DNA of 64,000 nt from Solanum dulcamara (Eukaryota > Streptophyta > Magnoliopsida > Solanales > Solanaceae), in contig NC_077245.1 of the NCBI RefSeq assembly GCF_947179165.1, positions 52,310,286 through 52,374,285 of the forward strand, written 5' to 3'. The stretch's first letter is position 1. Every line of letters starts with the position of its first letter. The notes under the pieces were generated by a model. That model was not told where the DNA came from. It worked only from the letters and a program-made list of their open reading frames with translations, and did no database searches. A program made the translations under genes and the position numbers. Below are positions 37,177 through 48,765 of this stretch, one piece after another.

Positions 37177-37896
37177 CTATGTTGCGCGGACTGTTCGTTT
37201 TTACCGCTGAATCAGTCTCAACATGACACTGGTGTGGGCGTGGATGTGGGGTGCGTCTTAGATTTGGTCAACCCATCCAAATACTTTGACCAAAGACAAG
37301 AACAAATGTTTTTCCGACGAAGCTGATAAATGAATAGCTAATAGAAGTTGCAAAGACCATAGAGGAGTGAAAGAAGTTTCTGGAAAGAAGAAAGAGAGGA
37401 GAGATTTCTTGGAAGAAGAAATAGGCAAACTAATGAGGCTAGAGAGAAGTGAAAAAGGTTTCTGGGAAGGAGAAAGAGAAGACATATTTCTTGGAAGAAG
37501 AAAGATTTCTCGGAAGAAGAAAGAGACAAACAAATTACTTTAATTACAAATTGTACCGTGTTAACTGTATATGTCCCTTTATTTCTTTGAGTTGTGACAC
37601 TGACACGTAAATAATTAAATTTTATTCAAATATCTAGGTTATACTATTTATAACTATTTTTTTCTTATAAAATGAGTGATAATTTTTAAATTAATTAGTA
37701 GCATGTCAACTTTTTTGATAATTTAGAATATCTTTATAACTACATTTTTATAATGTTGAATTTTTTTGGCCAAATCCCCGCACCCATATCTATACTCGAA
37801 TTCATGTCCTCGAATATTAAAATTTAGATTTTGCCGAATCTGACTCTCGGATTCGAACTCGTCTCGGATACCCACACCCGAGTCCGAGCAACTTAG
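37177..37896. mobile_element. hAT-like MITE, longer relative of the CSN2 intron element
   Basis: 720 bp. The left end is CTATGTTGCGCGGACTG and the right end reverse-complemented is CTAAGTTGCTCGGACTC. A perfect 8-bp target duplication GATGGATT flanks it (37169-37176 and 37897-37904). The first 110 bp and last 150 bp resemble 29585-30053, while the middle (GAAGAAAGAG-rich, 37360-37530) differs. It has no transposase. ORFs in the middle (37258-37533, minus) are low-complexity and not regarded as genes. Confidence 0.85.
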
Positions 37897-37904
37897 GATG
37901 GATT

Positions 37905-38450
37905 CGTGTTCCTACGTTGATAGACAAGGAGAGTAATGGAACAGAGTACATAGGAGAAAGTTTTTGTGTCTTTCATTGATACAATGTGTTGTTTAAATAC
38001 AAAAGAATTATGTGGTAAAGGATCCCACAATATTAGTACAACTAATGAATCCTATCAAGTTATTAAAGGTTCAAATTCATAAAATATATAATAATGAAAT
38101 CAAGAATATATGATTCAGATATGGAAAATATTCTATCCTGATTTAGCTTCTTTATGCCCCCGCAAGTTAGGGGGTGGTGGAACGACCCCTAACTTGGAGA
38201 CAACCCATTGAGTTTGTGCTTTTGATAAGGATTTCGTAAGTAGGTCAGCTAGGTGGTCAGCTGAGTGAACGTGTACTATGCGAAGCTGTTGACGTTGAAC
38301 TTGGTCCGTGACAAAATGAAAATCAATGGCTATGTGCTTCATTCTACTGTGGAAAACTGGATATTGGAGTTTCTCTTTGGGCTTGGCTCCATGAGGGCTG
38401 GAGCCTCACTCTCACTTTTTCTATACGGGGAAAAACTTCAACGAACTTGA
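37905..38450 (-). pseudogene. Second copia 3' fragment: RNase H C-terminus and LTR part
   Basis: The minus strand 38133-38342 reads MKHIAIDFHFVTDQVQRQQL, IVHVHSADHLADLLTKSLS and then GVVPPPPNLRGH before the stop. This is the end of a copia RNase H and the short tail before the 3' LTR. Lower coordinates (about 37905-38130) look like the LTR start region, with a CCCCGCAAGTTAGGGGG stretch at 38158-38174. It belongs to a different copia family from the 36641 fragment. Both preserve only the final part of pol. Confidence 0.75.
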
Positions 38451-38798
38451 TTTTCAAGCCTTAGCCAATTTTTGAGCATCTTCCCTGCAAACCACAATAC
38501 ACATTGCATTAGCTTCAAATACTAAAATGAGTAATAATCAAGAGTATTTTGCATGTTTTAACTCAGAACACGGTATAAACATGGGTAAATCATGGCTAAA
38601 AAGTGTGTAAATACGCCCTACAATATCAGTAGATTTTGGATATAGAAACTAAATCTTCGCATAAGGTTCTTTTCAATGTTGTCCTGCATTTCGCATACAC
38701 AAAAGAAATTTGAAGATCAGTTCTTGTACATGAATGCTTAATACTACAGGTTACTTATTGGTTTGTGTCATTGATGATGTTCACAATGAAGTGGTTGT

Positions 38799-39275
38799 TG
38801 ATGAAAACAAAAGTAAGAAGAGTCAAAAAAGGTGTTGCCTTGAAAAGAAAAAAAAGGGAGTCAAAAAGTAGGGGCAAAAAAAGAGGTTTGCTAGCAGCTA
38901 CGCGTTTTAGCTGTTTTCTAAATGAAAAGTCAAGAAAAGGCAGCTACGCGTTTCATTCTCCTATAAATAGCCTCATTTAAACCATCCCAAAAAGAGAGAG
39001 TAAGAATACAAAGAGAGTTATACACCAAGATAAATATTGTAGTCTTGAGTGTCCTCTTTAGTAGTAGTTCCTTTTACAAGAGAGAAGTATTAATTGTTGT
39101 TTTCTCCTTGTATTTGAGAGTTGTGTACTCCATATTAAATAGTGAGATCCTTCTACCCCATAGTTTTTTCCCCTCTATCTGTTAGAGGGGTTTTCACGTA
39201 AAATTCTCGTGTTCAATTTATTTTTATTATTTTCATCATATCAAACTTTAGTTGTAGTGCTTCCTCACCCCAACA
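38799..39275 (+). repeat. 5' LTR of the copia element
   Basis: 477 bp, TGATGAAAAC to CACCCCAACA. Contains a CTCCTATAAATAGCCTC TATA-box region at about 38958-38974, followed by a GAGAGAGTAAG leader. Compared with the 3' LTR it lacks an ATGAAACGCGTAAAACGC-type segment and a few bases after TATAAATAG, 37 bp in total. Confidence 0.9.
38961..38967 (+). promoter_or_regulatory. TATA box of the copia 5' LTR
   Basis: TATAAAT inside CCTATAAATAG, in the U3/R part of the LTR. The same CTATAAATAGAG occurs at about 43652-43663 in the 3' LTR. Transcription would start some 25-35 bp downstream if it is used. Confidence 0.55.
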
Positions 39276-39276
39276 G

Positions 39277-39289
39277 TGGTATCAGAGCC
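39277..39289 (+). other. Primer-binding site of the copia element
   Basis: TGGTATCAGAGCC starts 2 bp after the 5' LTR and is complementary to the 3' end of plant initiator methionine tRNA, which primes minus-strand DNA synthesis. Confidence 0.9.
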
Positions 39290-39466
39290 AGGTTATTCTG
39301 TCTGTTTTATGCGAAGGTACTATTCGTGAATAGTAAATTTTTATGAATAGTAAATTCGGTGAATAGTACTATTCACGTGAATAGTAATTTCGGTGACGGT
39401 ATAGTTTGTCACGATTGTTCGCAAAAAGATTCAGAAATGATCTAGAAGGGTGTGAAGCAAATAACA

Positions 39467-42400
39467 ATGTCGAGTACAACAAAGTTTGACGTTGAAAAAT
39501 TCAATGAGACTAATTTCTCATTGTGGAAAATGAAAATAAAAGCGATATTGAGAAAAGACAATTGCTTAGCTGCAATTGAAGGCAGGCCCACAGACTTTGT
39601 TGATGACAGCAAGTGGAACGACATAGACAGCAATGCAGTTACTGATCTACACTTGGCACTAGCTGATCAAGTGTTGTCTAGTGTGGCTGAAAAGCGGACG
39701 GCGAAGGAAATATGGGATACTCTTATGGGGTTGTATGAGGCCAAGTCTTTGCATAATAAAATCTTCTTAAAAAGAAGATTGTATACTCTTCGAATGACAG
39801 AGTCCATGTCAGTTACTGAACACATCAATACTTTGAATACTCTATTTTCGCAACTTACAACAATGGGTTGCAAAATAGAGGGGACTGAACGTGCGGAGCT
39901 TCTACTTTAAAGTCTGCCTGACTCATATGATCAACTCATCATCAACCTGACGAACAATACAGACAGTCTAGTTTTCGATGAAATTACAGCCGCTGTCTTG
40001 GAAGAAGAAAATTGGCGCAAAAACAAGGAAGACAGACAAACAAGTTCGCAGCAAGCTGAAGCTTTGATGATGATGAGAGGAAGACCAACGGAACGTGGCT
40101 CCAGTGGGAGTCACAATCATGGCAGATCTCAATTAAGAAGTAAGAAGAATATCAAGTGCTACAACTGTGGCAAGAAAGGGCACTTCAAGAAAGATTGTCG
40201 GTTCAAGAAGAAGAGTGAACACTCTGAGCCATTAAATGCTCAAGGGAATGTTGCATGTACCTCGGATGATGGCGATATTTTATGTAGTGAGGCAATATCA
40301 AATAATGAAGGCAGAAAACGTTTCGCTGATGTCTAGATCATGGACATAGGAGCAACATGGCACATGACTTCCAGGAGAGAATGGTTCCATCAATATAATT
40401 CTATCTCATGAGGGTCTGTGTTCATGGGAAACAATCATGCTTTGGATGTTATTGGTATTGGATCCATCAAAATAAAGATGTATGATGGCACGGTACGTAC
40501 CATCCAGGAGGTACGACATGTAAAAGACTTAAAGAAGAATCTATTGTCTTTAGGACAACTAGATGATAATGGATGTTCATATAAGACTCATGGTGGAGTC
40601 ATGAGAATATCCAAAGGAGCGCTTGTAGTGATGAAAGCGGAAAAACTTGCGGCAAACCTATATGTGCTTAAAGGTGAAACACACCAAGAAGGAGAAACAT
40701 CAACCACTTCAGCAAGTTTATTTGAAGAATCAACGATGATATGGCATCATAAACTTGGCCATATGTCGGAACGAGTTTTGAAGATTCTTGCTAAGCAAAA
40801 GCTTCTTCCAGGGCTCAAAAAGGTTTCACTACCCTTTTATGAGCATTGTGTTACCAGTAAGCAAAATAGACTGAAGTTTAACAGTTCCTCTGCTAAAAGC
40901 AAAGAAATATTAGATCTGGTCCACTCTGATGTTTGGCAAGCACCGGTGGAGTCCCTAGGAGGAGTAAAATATTTCGTGTCATTCATCGACAATTACTCCA
41001 GGAGAAGTTGGGTGTATCCAATCAAGAGAAAGACAGATATTTTTCTAGTTTTCAAAAAATTCAAAGCGCGGGTGGAACTTGAATCTGAGAAAAAGATCAA
41101 GTGTTTGAGGACAGATAATGGAGGAGAATACACTGGTGATGAATTTAATAACTTCTGTAAACAAGAAGGTATTAAATGGCAGTTCACGGTGGCATATACT
41201 CCACAATAAAATGGAGTAGCAGAGCAGATGAACAGAACTTTGTTGGAACGGACAAGAGCTATATTGGCAACTACAGGGTTGGAAAAACCATTTTGGGCAG
41301 AAGCAGTCAAAACCGCCTGTTATGTGATCAGTCGGTCACCATCAACCGCAATTGATCTGAAAATGCCAATGGAGATGTAGACGGGAAAACCAGCTGATTA
41401 TTCTCGCTTACATATATTCGGAAGTCTTGCTTATGTTATGTACAACACCCAAGAAAAATCGAAGTTGAATCCAAAATCTAGGGAATACATTTTCTTAGGA
41501 TATGCTGATGGAGTCAAGGGGTATCGCTTGTGGGATCCCACAGCCCGCAAGGTGGTAATCAGCAGGGATGTTGTATTTGTTGAAAACAAGATACAAGCAA
41601 AAGAAGGTAGCACTTCAAAAGAAAAATCAGAGACTACTACAGTTGAAGTTGAAGAAATAGAAGAAGTTCTAGTTTCTTCTGAAGCAGCACCAGAGAACGA
41701 AGAACAAGAGAAAACTGAGATCGAAACTCCACAAGTTCGACGGTCAACTTGGGAGAGAAGAGAACTAGTTTGGCACTCAGATTATTCTATGGAGAGCAAT
41801 ATTGCATACTGTCTATTAACAGAAGATGGAGAGCCTTCAACTTTTCACGAGGCTATGAAAGGCCAAGAATTATCTCTGTGGGTGGCAGCAATGCAAGAAG
41901 AAATTGAAGCTCTTCATAAAAATAAAACATGGGATCTTGTTCAATTACGTCAAGGAAGGAAGGCCATTGGAAACAAATGGGTCTACAAGATCAAATGCAA
42001 TGGTAATGATCAAGTGGAGAAGTATCGTACAAGATTGGTGGTGAAAGAATTCGCTCAGAAAGAAGGTATAGACTTCAATGAGATATTTTCTCTAGTGGTT
42101 CGACTCACAACAATTCGAGTGGTCCTGGCGATGTGTGCTACATTTGACTTATACTTGGAGCAGTTAGATGTCAAAACTGCATTTCTTCATGGAGAACTTG
42201 AAGAAGAAATTTACATGCTCCAACCAGAAGATTTTGAAGAACGAGAAAAAGAGAACTTGGTTTGCAGGTTGAACAAATCTCTATACGATCTCAAACAGGC
42301 GCCGAAGTATTGGTATAAGAGATTTGATTCCTTCATTATAAGCCTTGGATACAGTAGACATAGTTCAGATCCTTGTGTTTATTACAAGAGATTTGGTGAT

Positions 42401-43390
42401 GACGATTTTGTTATTTTGCTGTTGTATGTTGACGACATATTGGTAGCAGGCCCCAACAAAGATCGTCTTAAAAATTTAAAGGCACAGTTGACTAGGGAGT
42501 TTGAAATGAAGGACTTGAGACCAACAAACAAGATTCTAGGGATGCAAATTCACCGAGACAGAAATAATAGGAAGATTTGGCTTTCTCAAAAGAACTACTT
42601 GAAGAAAATCTTGAGGCACTTCAAGATGCAAGATTGTAAGCCAATTTCTATTCCACTTCCTATTAATTTCAAGTTATCCTCAAGTATGAGTCCTAGCAAT
42701 GAAGCAGAGAGGATAGAAATATCTCGAGTACCGTATGCATCAGCAGTGGGAAGTTTAATGTTCGCCATGGTATGTACAAGACCCGACATTGCACAAGCAG
42801 TGGGAATGATTAGTCGATACATGACTAATCTTGGTAGAGAGCATTGGAATTCTGTTAAGAGGATCCTGAGATACATCAAGGGTACATCAGATGTTGCAAT
42901 GTGTTATGGAGGATCAGAATTTATTGTTAAAGGTTATGTTAATTCAGATTATGCAGGTGATCTTGATAAAAGTAAGTCCACCACAGGTTATGTGTTCACT
43001 CTTGCTGGAGGAGCTGTAAGTTGGGTTTCAAAACTGCAATCTATCTTGGCTACATCTACGACGGAAGCAGAATATGTAGCAGCTACACAAGCTAGCAAAG
43101 AAGCAATATGGATGCAGATGCTACTGAAGGAGCTCGGGCACAAACAAGAGAAGGTTGCTTTGTTTTGTGACAGTCAGAGCGCTTTGCATCTTGCAAAGAA
43201 TCCGGCATTTCATTCAAGGACAAAGCACATACGAGTTCAGTATCACTTTGTTCTTGAGAAGGTGGAAGAAGGCAGTATGGATATTCAGAAAATTCACACT
43301 AATGACAACCTAGCAGATATGTTTACGAAGCCGATCAACAGTAACAAGTTCATATGGTGTCGATCTTCTATTGGCCTAGCAGAAACGTAA
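39467..43390 (+). pseudogene. Copia gag-pol polyprotein with five in-frame stops
   Basis: One frame of 1308 codons, ATG TCG at 39467 (an upstream in-frame GTG at 39452 is unlikely to be used). Gag runs from FDVEKFNETNFSLW to a zinc knuckle CYNCGKKGHFKKDC (codons 231-244). Protease has MDIGATWHM, with DIG where DSG/DTG is usual. Integrase has IWHHKLGHMS, HSDV and RTDNGGEY, but the Cys half of its HHCC motif is altered. RT has YVDDILVAG (from 42425). RNase H ends SRTKHI...ADMFTKPI. Stops lie at 39908 (TAA), 40334 (TAG), 40409 (TGA), 41207 (TAA) and 41378 (TAG). There are no frameshifts. Confidence 0.93.
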
Positions 43391-43452
43391 TATTGCAGTA
43401 ATTGGGTAAAAAGGATGGTGTGAAGACTTAATTAATTCTCAATTAAATCTTC

Positions 43453-43463
43453 AAGTGGGAGAA
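43453..43463 (+). other. Polypurine tract of the copia element
   Basis: AAGTGGGAGAA directly before the 3' LTR, the usual form of the plus-strand primer in plant copia elements. Confidence 0.8.
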
Positions 43464-43977
43464 TGATGAAAACAAAAGTAATAAGAGTCAAAAAACGCTG
43501 TTGCCTTGAAAAGAAAAAAAAGGGAGTCAAAAAGTAGGGGCAAAAAAAGAGGTTTGCTAGCAGCTACGCGTTTTAGCTGTTTTCTAAATGAAAAGTCAAG
43601 AAAAGGCAGCTACACATTTTAATGAAACGCGTAAAACGCATTTCATTCTCCTATAAATAGAGAGCCTCTTGCCCTCATTTAAACCATCCCAGAAAGAGAG
43701 AGTAAGAATACAAAGAGAGTTATACACCAAGATAAATATTGTAGTCTTGAGTGTTCTCTTTAGTAGTAGTTCCTTTTACAAGAGAGAAGTGTTAATTGTT
43801 GTTTTCTCCTTGTATTTGAGAGCTGTGTACTCCATATTAAATAGTGAGATCCTTCTACCCCGTGGTTTTTTTCCCTCTATCTGTTAGAGGGGTTTCCACG
43901 TAAAATTCTCGTGTCCAATTTATTTTTATTATTTTCATCATATCAAACTTTAGTTGTGGTGCTTCCTCACCCCAACA
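43464..43977 (+). repeat. 3' LTR of the copia element
   Basis: 514 bp, same ends as the 5' LTR, TGATGAAAAC to CACCCCAACA. It retains a partial inverted motif AAACGCGTAAAACGC near 43623-43637 that is deleted in the 5' LTR. Confidence 0.9.
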
Positions 43978-43982
43978 GTTGT

Positions 43983-45217
43983 TCCAAAAACACCATGTTT
44001 TATTTTTAACAATAGAGAGAGTCCTGCTTATCAAGCATTTTCATATAATTAGTAAGCTGAACATAATTGACAAAAGTTATTTGTAGACTGATAAGAGAAA
44101 TATTGTATTGTTTTTTGATTAGCTTAAGTCTTTCAAAAGCACTTAAGGTCCTCACACTTCTTATGTTCCATGATATAGTATTTATCATTGTGAATCAATA
44201 GAGTTACCCATATATGTATCAATTTGAACTCCTTATTTGCTTTCCTCCTTAAAAGTATCCTTACTAGGGAAGGATCTCCATCAGGTGCAAGCATAACAAG
44301 AATTGTTACCAAGAGTTGCTCTTGAGGTTTCATCTCATATTCTCCAATTTTGTCCATATTCATGTTGGATTCCCTTTGTTGAATTGACTGTTCCATTTGG
44401 TAGTTCTATGATCTTGGATTGATTTGTTTCCATCTGTTGGCTTCCACTGCCATATTCTTCTATCTGGTTTCCTGTCCTACTACTTGTTCTTCTTTCATAA
44501 GGAGGGTAGCTTCTATGTTTTCCTTTCTCCCTTGTGACTGTTTTCCATCCTTTTGTTTATCAGTCGCTTGCACCTCCATTGTATCATGTCATTTTCATCC
44601 TTCACTTATTTTTTGTTCTCCATTGTTTCTTGCTGAGGCTCCTATTAGCTTTATCTGAAATGATCAGAACACCAATTGGAGCTACGATTCTGCATAATGC
44701 GTCTCTTTCAAGAAGTGCCACCTTAAATCTGGTAGGTTAACCCAAATCGGGGCGGAAGTTATTTCTATCTCTAGCTTAAAATCAACTTTCCATTTCAGTA
44801 GCTTCATTTGCATATTACATATCCATACGAATTTCCTACCATAGACATTTCTATGGTCTTCTTCTAAATCAAAATCAATAAATACATGATGCATAATACA
44901 CTCCCCTATTTTCACCGAGCCTTTTGTGGAAACCGTTTTCAAGAAATCATTTTTAATTTTTTTCACTTGATGACCAGATTCTTGGAAACTTACCAATGAT
45001 GGTGAGTTTACAAGCTTCCGCTAGGATGTCATCTTTTTCTTTTGAAAACGTCACCACTGGTTTTTCCTTCTACCAAGTTACACGACCTGTGCATGAGCTT
45101 CACCTTCCTCTTACTTTCTTTACCATTCGCGACTCCTACAGCAACATCAAAATTGAAAGAGGGATCCACAGAAGTACTCTGCTCTCCAGAAGGGGCATTT
45201 GTCTTGAGATTACTCAA
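43983..45217 (-). pseudogene. LINE 5' fragment: ORF1 and start of ORF2 (copy 2)
   Basis: Same content as 34890-36163. On the minus strand ORF1 begins near 45217 (start ATG of copy 1 not conserved) and passes VEGKTSGDVFKRKR. It continues in another frame through 44682-44996 (VWICNMQMKLLKWKVDF, IWVNLPDLRWHF), the DUF4283-like region of LINE ORF1. The piece 44133-44396 is the ORF1 tail. ORF2 starts at ATG 44188 with INTISWNIRSVRTLSAFER and QYNISLISLQ, the L1 endonuclease N-terminus, and is lost after about 60 residues. The catalytic Glu that usually follows the IALxEP-type strand is not seen. Confidence 0.7.
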
Positions 45218-46819
45218 AGGAAGGAAATCTAAAGTAGAGGGTTTTTGTAGATTTGTAGTATCAATAGACAGAAAATAATTAGTTGAATTCCTTCAATAGA
45301 CATGGAACTCAAGTATCAATATCACACTAGACAAGTAAATATATCAATTAATAAACTACATGTCAATCCCAGACAAATTAAAGTGAAGAGATAGATTGAC
45401 TCTCTTTAAAGAAATGTACACAGTAGCAAGACAAAGAATTAAAGGCAATGGTTCAGACTTCAGAACAGAGAGCTGCAGCAAAATGGAAGAGCCGGAATGA
45501 ACTAATACAATAAACCTAAGAATCAAAGTCTTCATCTTCCACCCTAACTCCCTGATGACAAATAGGTCTACAGAATTGATTTTTTGATCAAGTAAAGAAA
45601 GCATTTTATAAATATTCACAGCACTTTACAGGCTAAGCCTGTAGAGAGTTCAAAATTCTATTGTATAGAGAAAAACTTAAAGAAATGAGAACTACAAGCG
45701 ATTAGTAAATAATGTTATAGCATCTTTCAAATAAGTAAAACCTATTGGATCGTATTACTATATTGTATATAGTACCTCTACTGTACGTGCCAAGTTTGAA
45801 AACACGAGAAATACAAGCAACTAATATGTATCCACTAACATTTGAACTTGTGGGATTTATCTCAATTTATACCATTTGTCCTCTTAAGAGAAAGATTCAA
45901 GAAACTGCAATGCTTACATTACTGTGCCTCATAGAAATGGAACCCGTACTCATCATGAGTTAAACATGACAATGCATCTGACAAAGGAAATCAGACATAT
46001 AACCTCATGCATACTTGCTTTGCTTCTAAAATGCATAGGGCAAACCATATCTACTACCCGACCTCAAGTTACCACATTTGCGTCATCTAAGAGGTAACTC
46101 CTTATCAAATTAACCCTATTTCTCTCCAATTTCATACTCATTTTGCAAAACTGCAATTAAACTTTCTAGTCATTGACTAGAAAGTCCTCAACAGAAAATC
46201 ACTTACCTAAGCATTTCCATATAAAGTATGAAGATAAGAAAGGAAATGGTTGAAGAATTCATTTCCAAGCACTCAAAATGAAAATTATAACCCAAAATAT
46301 CATTTTTTTCCCACCAAACCCACATGATAAACTACATTTTAAAAAGTGTAGTTCTTCTATAAGGATCTCGGTTCTTCGGTACACCAAAATTTTATCAATT
46401 TTTTTAAAAACAAATTACATTTAACTCATATTTGACTCAAACTTTACAAGACCAAGCATATACAATATTTTTTAAATTCCATCGTCTATAGCTTGAAAAT
46501 CTTGAGGAGTTGGTTTTTGTAGTGGAGAAAGGTTTCTGGACAATGAGTAAAAGGAAAAAAAGGCCATTTTATTTTATATTTGCATCAAAAAATCCATTTT
46601 AGAAATACCAAACTAAATCGAGCCAAAGTTGGAAAAACTTGAACCTAACCGAATTTATTCAGTTTGGTGCATGCACACTTTCCTAAACCAAAAATCGAAG
46701 AGCCAAATCGATGTTTGATAAAGCCGAATCGAAGTACCGAACGCCCACTCCTAATTTGAACATCTTCAAACTATATTAGTACCTCCTTTCTCTGTCAATC
46801 CCAATTTGAAAAAACAATA
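45218..46819. other. Intergenic DNA, no gene recognised
   Basis: The first 560 bp belong to duplicated copy 2. A possible short minus-strand exon (about 45525-45562, preceded by CATCAG and ending EDEDFDS plus stop) was noticed, but it has no partner exons. The stretch 46580-46750 carries AACCGAATTTATTCAGTTTGG and AAAGCCGAATCGAAGTACCGAA, words common in dispersed plant repeats. The rest is AT-rich and featureless. Confidence 0.4.
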
Positions 46820-47069
46820 TTTCATCCATTCATTTTTACTTGTCATGTTTTGTCTTTTGAAAGTCAAACTATATGAACTTTCACCGATATAAGATGTATT
46901 TTTTCATCATATTAATATGAAACAAATTACAACTTATATTATTTTTTTTCATATTATTTTTGAATATCTAATTTAAATATTGAATTAATCTATTTCAATT
47001 TATTTTCAAAGATTAATCAAATTGACTCTTGTAAAGCGAAACATGACAAATAAATATGAAGGAAGGAAA
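46820..47069. mobile_element. MITE with about 33-bp terminal inverted repeats
   Basis: The left end is TTTCATCCATTCATTTTTAC followed by TTGTCATG. The right end reverse-complemented is TTTCCTTCCTTCATATTTAT followed by TTGTCATG. Around 250 bp, AT-rich, non-coding. It resembles Stowaway-type elements of the CTCC-TTCATTTTTACTTGTC form. The exact outer limits and the TA target could not be verified. Confidence 0.6.
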
Positions 47070-48303
47070 TTGTTTTCATGCATAAGTTTTTGAATGCCAC
47101 TCATCAACGCCGAAATACGCTCTTTATTTTCACACTTTATTTCATTCTTTTATTTTATAAAAAAACATAAGTGTTACAACCCAAAAATCGAGGTCATGAT
47201 GACACACATCCCAAATCTCAACCTGATGTGTAAGCCGAACAATAAATCACATACAAGACTCCCAAAGGGGAAGTCAGGCCACAAATGAAAAGAAAAGAAA
47301 TATAACGAAGAATTTCTCAAAGTATAAAGAGCATCTAATACACCTTTGAGTATGAAGTACATCACGAGTCTCCGAATAGAAATAAAGACTGAAATAGAAG
47401 ATGGAACTAATGGTGATCCAGAACAGGGGATCTCACCACTAATCCGAAATAAGCATGTTCGCTAGAGGTGATAAACCACCACGAGGAGTACCTTGACTAG
47501 AAGAATCTGCATCAAAAGTGACACAAAAGTAGGGGTGAGTACAATATAAATATACTCAATAGGTTTGACTGACTGAGTGTAAGAGATTAATCAAACTTAT
47601 GGAATAAGCTAACAAACGCATCCACCTGCATAAGAAAATTCCCACTTCGATATTGGTGCTGGCAATTTATAAAGAACGACGCAAGTAAAGTAAACACATA
47701 TGATTAGAACAGTTCCACATATCATCAGACAAGTCAAATAACTCAAAGAGCAATGCAATGCAATGTGATGATCCAATGATGTGATGGTACAGTGGAATCA
47801 AGATTGTCGCACAACCTATCATATACACCATGTCGAGGTAAGGCTTCCATACAAGGACCCATGGGGGATTCGTAGTCCATATACCAAATCACAATCTCAA
47901 TATCTTATCAACTTGACACCTAGCTCGTGGTCAAGGATATAAAAAGGTGTACTCTTATTTTCTTTCTCAAAAAGAATTTCCACATTTCTCAACTTTTCAA
48001 TATCCATGATATGATGAATGAATCAATAATCCATAGCATGGAGGAAACAATCAACTCAACATGTACAAAAAATTGGTTCAAAGTTCTCAAAACTCAACCT
48101 AAACATGATATACCACCACAAATAGATAGTAGTGGAGAGGAATACATGAAAATAAGTGTTCACCCTTTTGAAAAATAATTTATTTACTCAAGTGCGATCA
48201 AAACCCCAACTCAAACCCTCACAAGTCAGGACCATTGAAGGAACTTCTTCATACCTTGTAATATTAGCTGTTATTAATAATGATAATCAGGACCATTGTA
48301 AAA

Positions 48304-48316
48304 GGGAGAGTCTCCC
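48304..48316. repeat. Palindrome GGGAGAGTCTCCC, upstream copy in LINE-2
   Basis: Same 13-mer and relative position as 4158-4170 in LINE-1, within codons 9-13 of the extra ORF. Confidence 0.7.
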
Positions 48317-48765
48317 TAATTTACTGCTTTTATAGGATAATCTCCATACCATTAGATTTAGGATTTAGAGTAGCTATCTCTTCCTTTGTTTTCCTCCTGC
48401 ATATGCAGGTAGTTGCAGGTCTGGAAAATTTCAGGGTGAGCAGCAGCATGTGGACCCTTGGAGAAACAAACTTAGGTGCCCCTGGGTGCAGCATTAGTAG
48501 GATGCAACAAACTAAAAATGGAAGTTTGCCAAATCCAACTGAGGCAACCATTCTTTGGAAGGCTGTTAGAGGATGCAATACCACAGGATCATGCATAAGG
48601 AGCCCTTTGTACTATAATTTCAGCCTGCATCTTACCTTCCTCAGCAACAACATCCTGCAGCAACAAAGTCACAAAACTGCAACTTTCAGGGAACACATAC
48701 AAGACAATAGTAGTAGCTATTATAACCTGCAAAATTACTTGCCTTTGTGTTTTTCTGTTTGTTGG

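Larger units (their letters stand above)
38799..43977 (+). mobile_element. Structurally complete Ty1/copia retrotransposon
   Basis: 5' LTR 38799-39275, tRNA-iMet PBS from 39277, a single-frame gag-pol 39467-43390, a polypurine tract at about 43453-43463 and 3' LTR 43464-43977. The 5-bp target duplication GTTGT is perfect (38794-38798 and 43978-43982). Domain order is Gag, protease, integrase, RT, RNase H, the copia order. LTRs are near-identical apart from two internal deletions in the 5' LTR, which points to a fairly young insertion. Five in-frame stop codons block the polyprotein, so the copy is non-autonomous. Confidence 0.95.
38631..45780. repeat. Duplicated segment, copy 2, split by the copia element
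   Basis: Paralogous to 34702-36266. The left piece is 38631-38793 and the right piece is 43983-45780. The copia element plus one copy of the GTTGT duplication is the whole difference at the junction. The right piece also keeps about 480 bp (45245-45710) missing from copy 1. The matching flanks beyond the LINE fragment show that a genomic segment was duplicated rather than the LINE inserting twice. Confidence 0.8.

Noticed and set aside
37258..37533. Two Ser/Phe/Leu-rich minus-strand ORFs
   Set aside because: They arise from a GAAGAAAGAG-rich low-complexity stretch inside a MITE.
45525..45562. Possible terminal exon on the minus strand ending EDEDFDS
   Set aside because: A good acceptor-like CATCAG precedes it, but no upstream exon or known protein could be matched.
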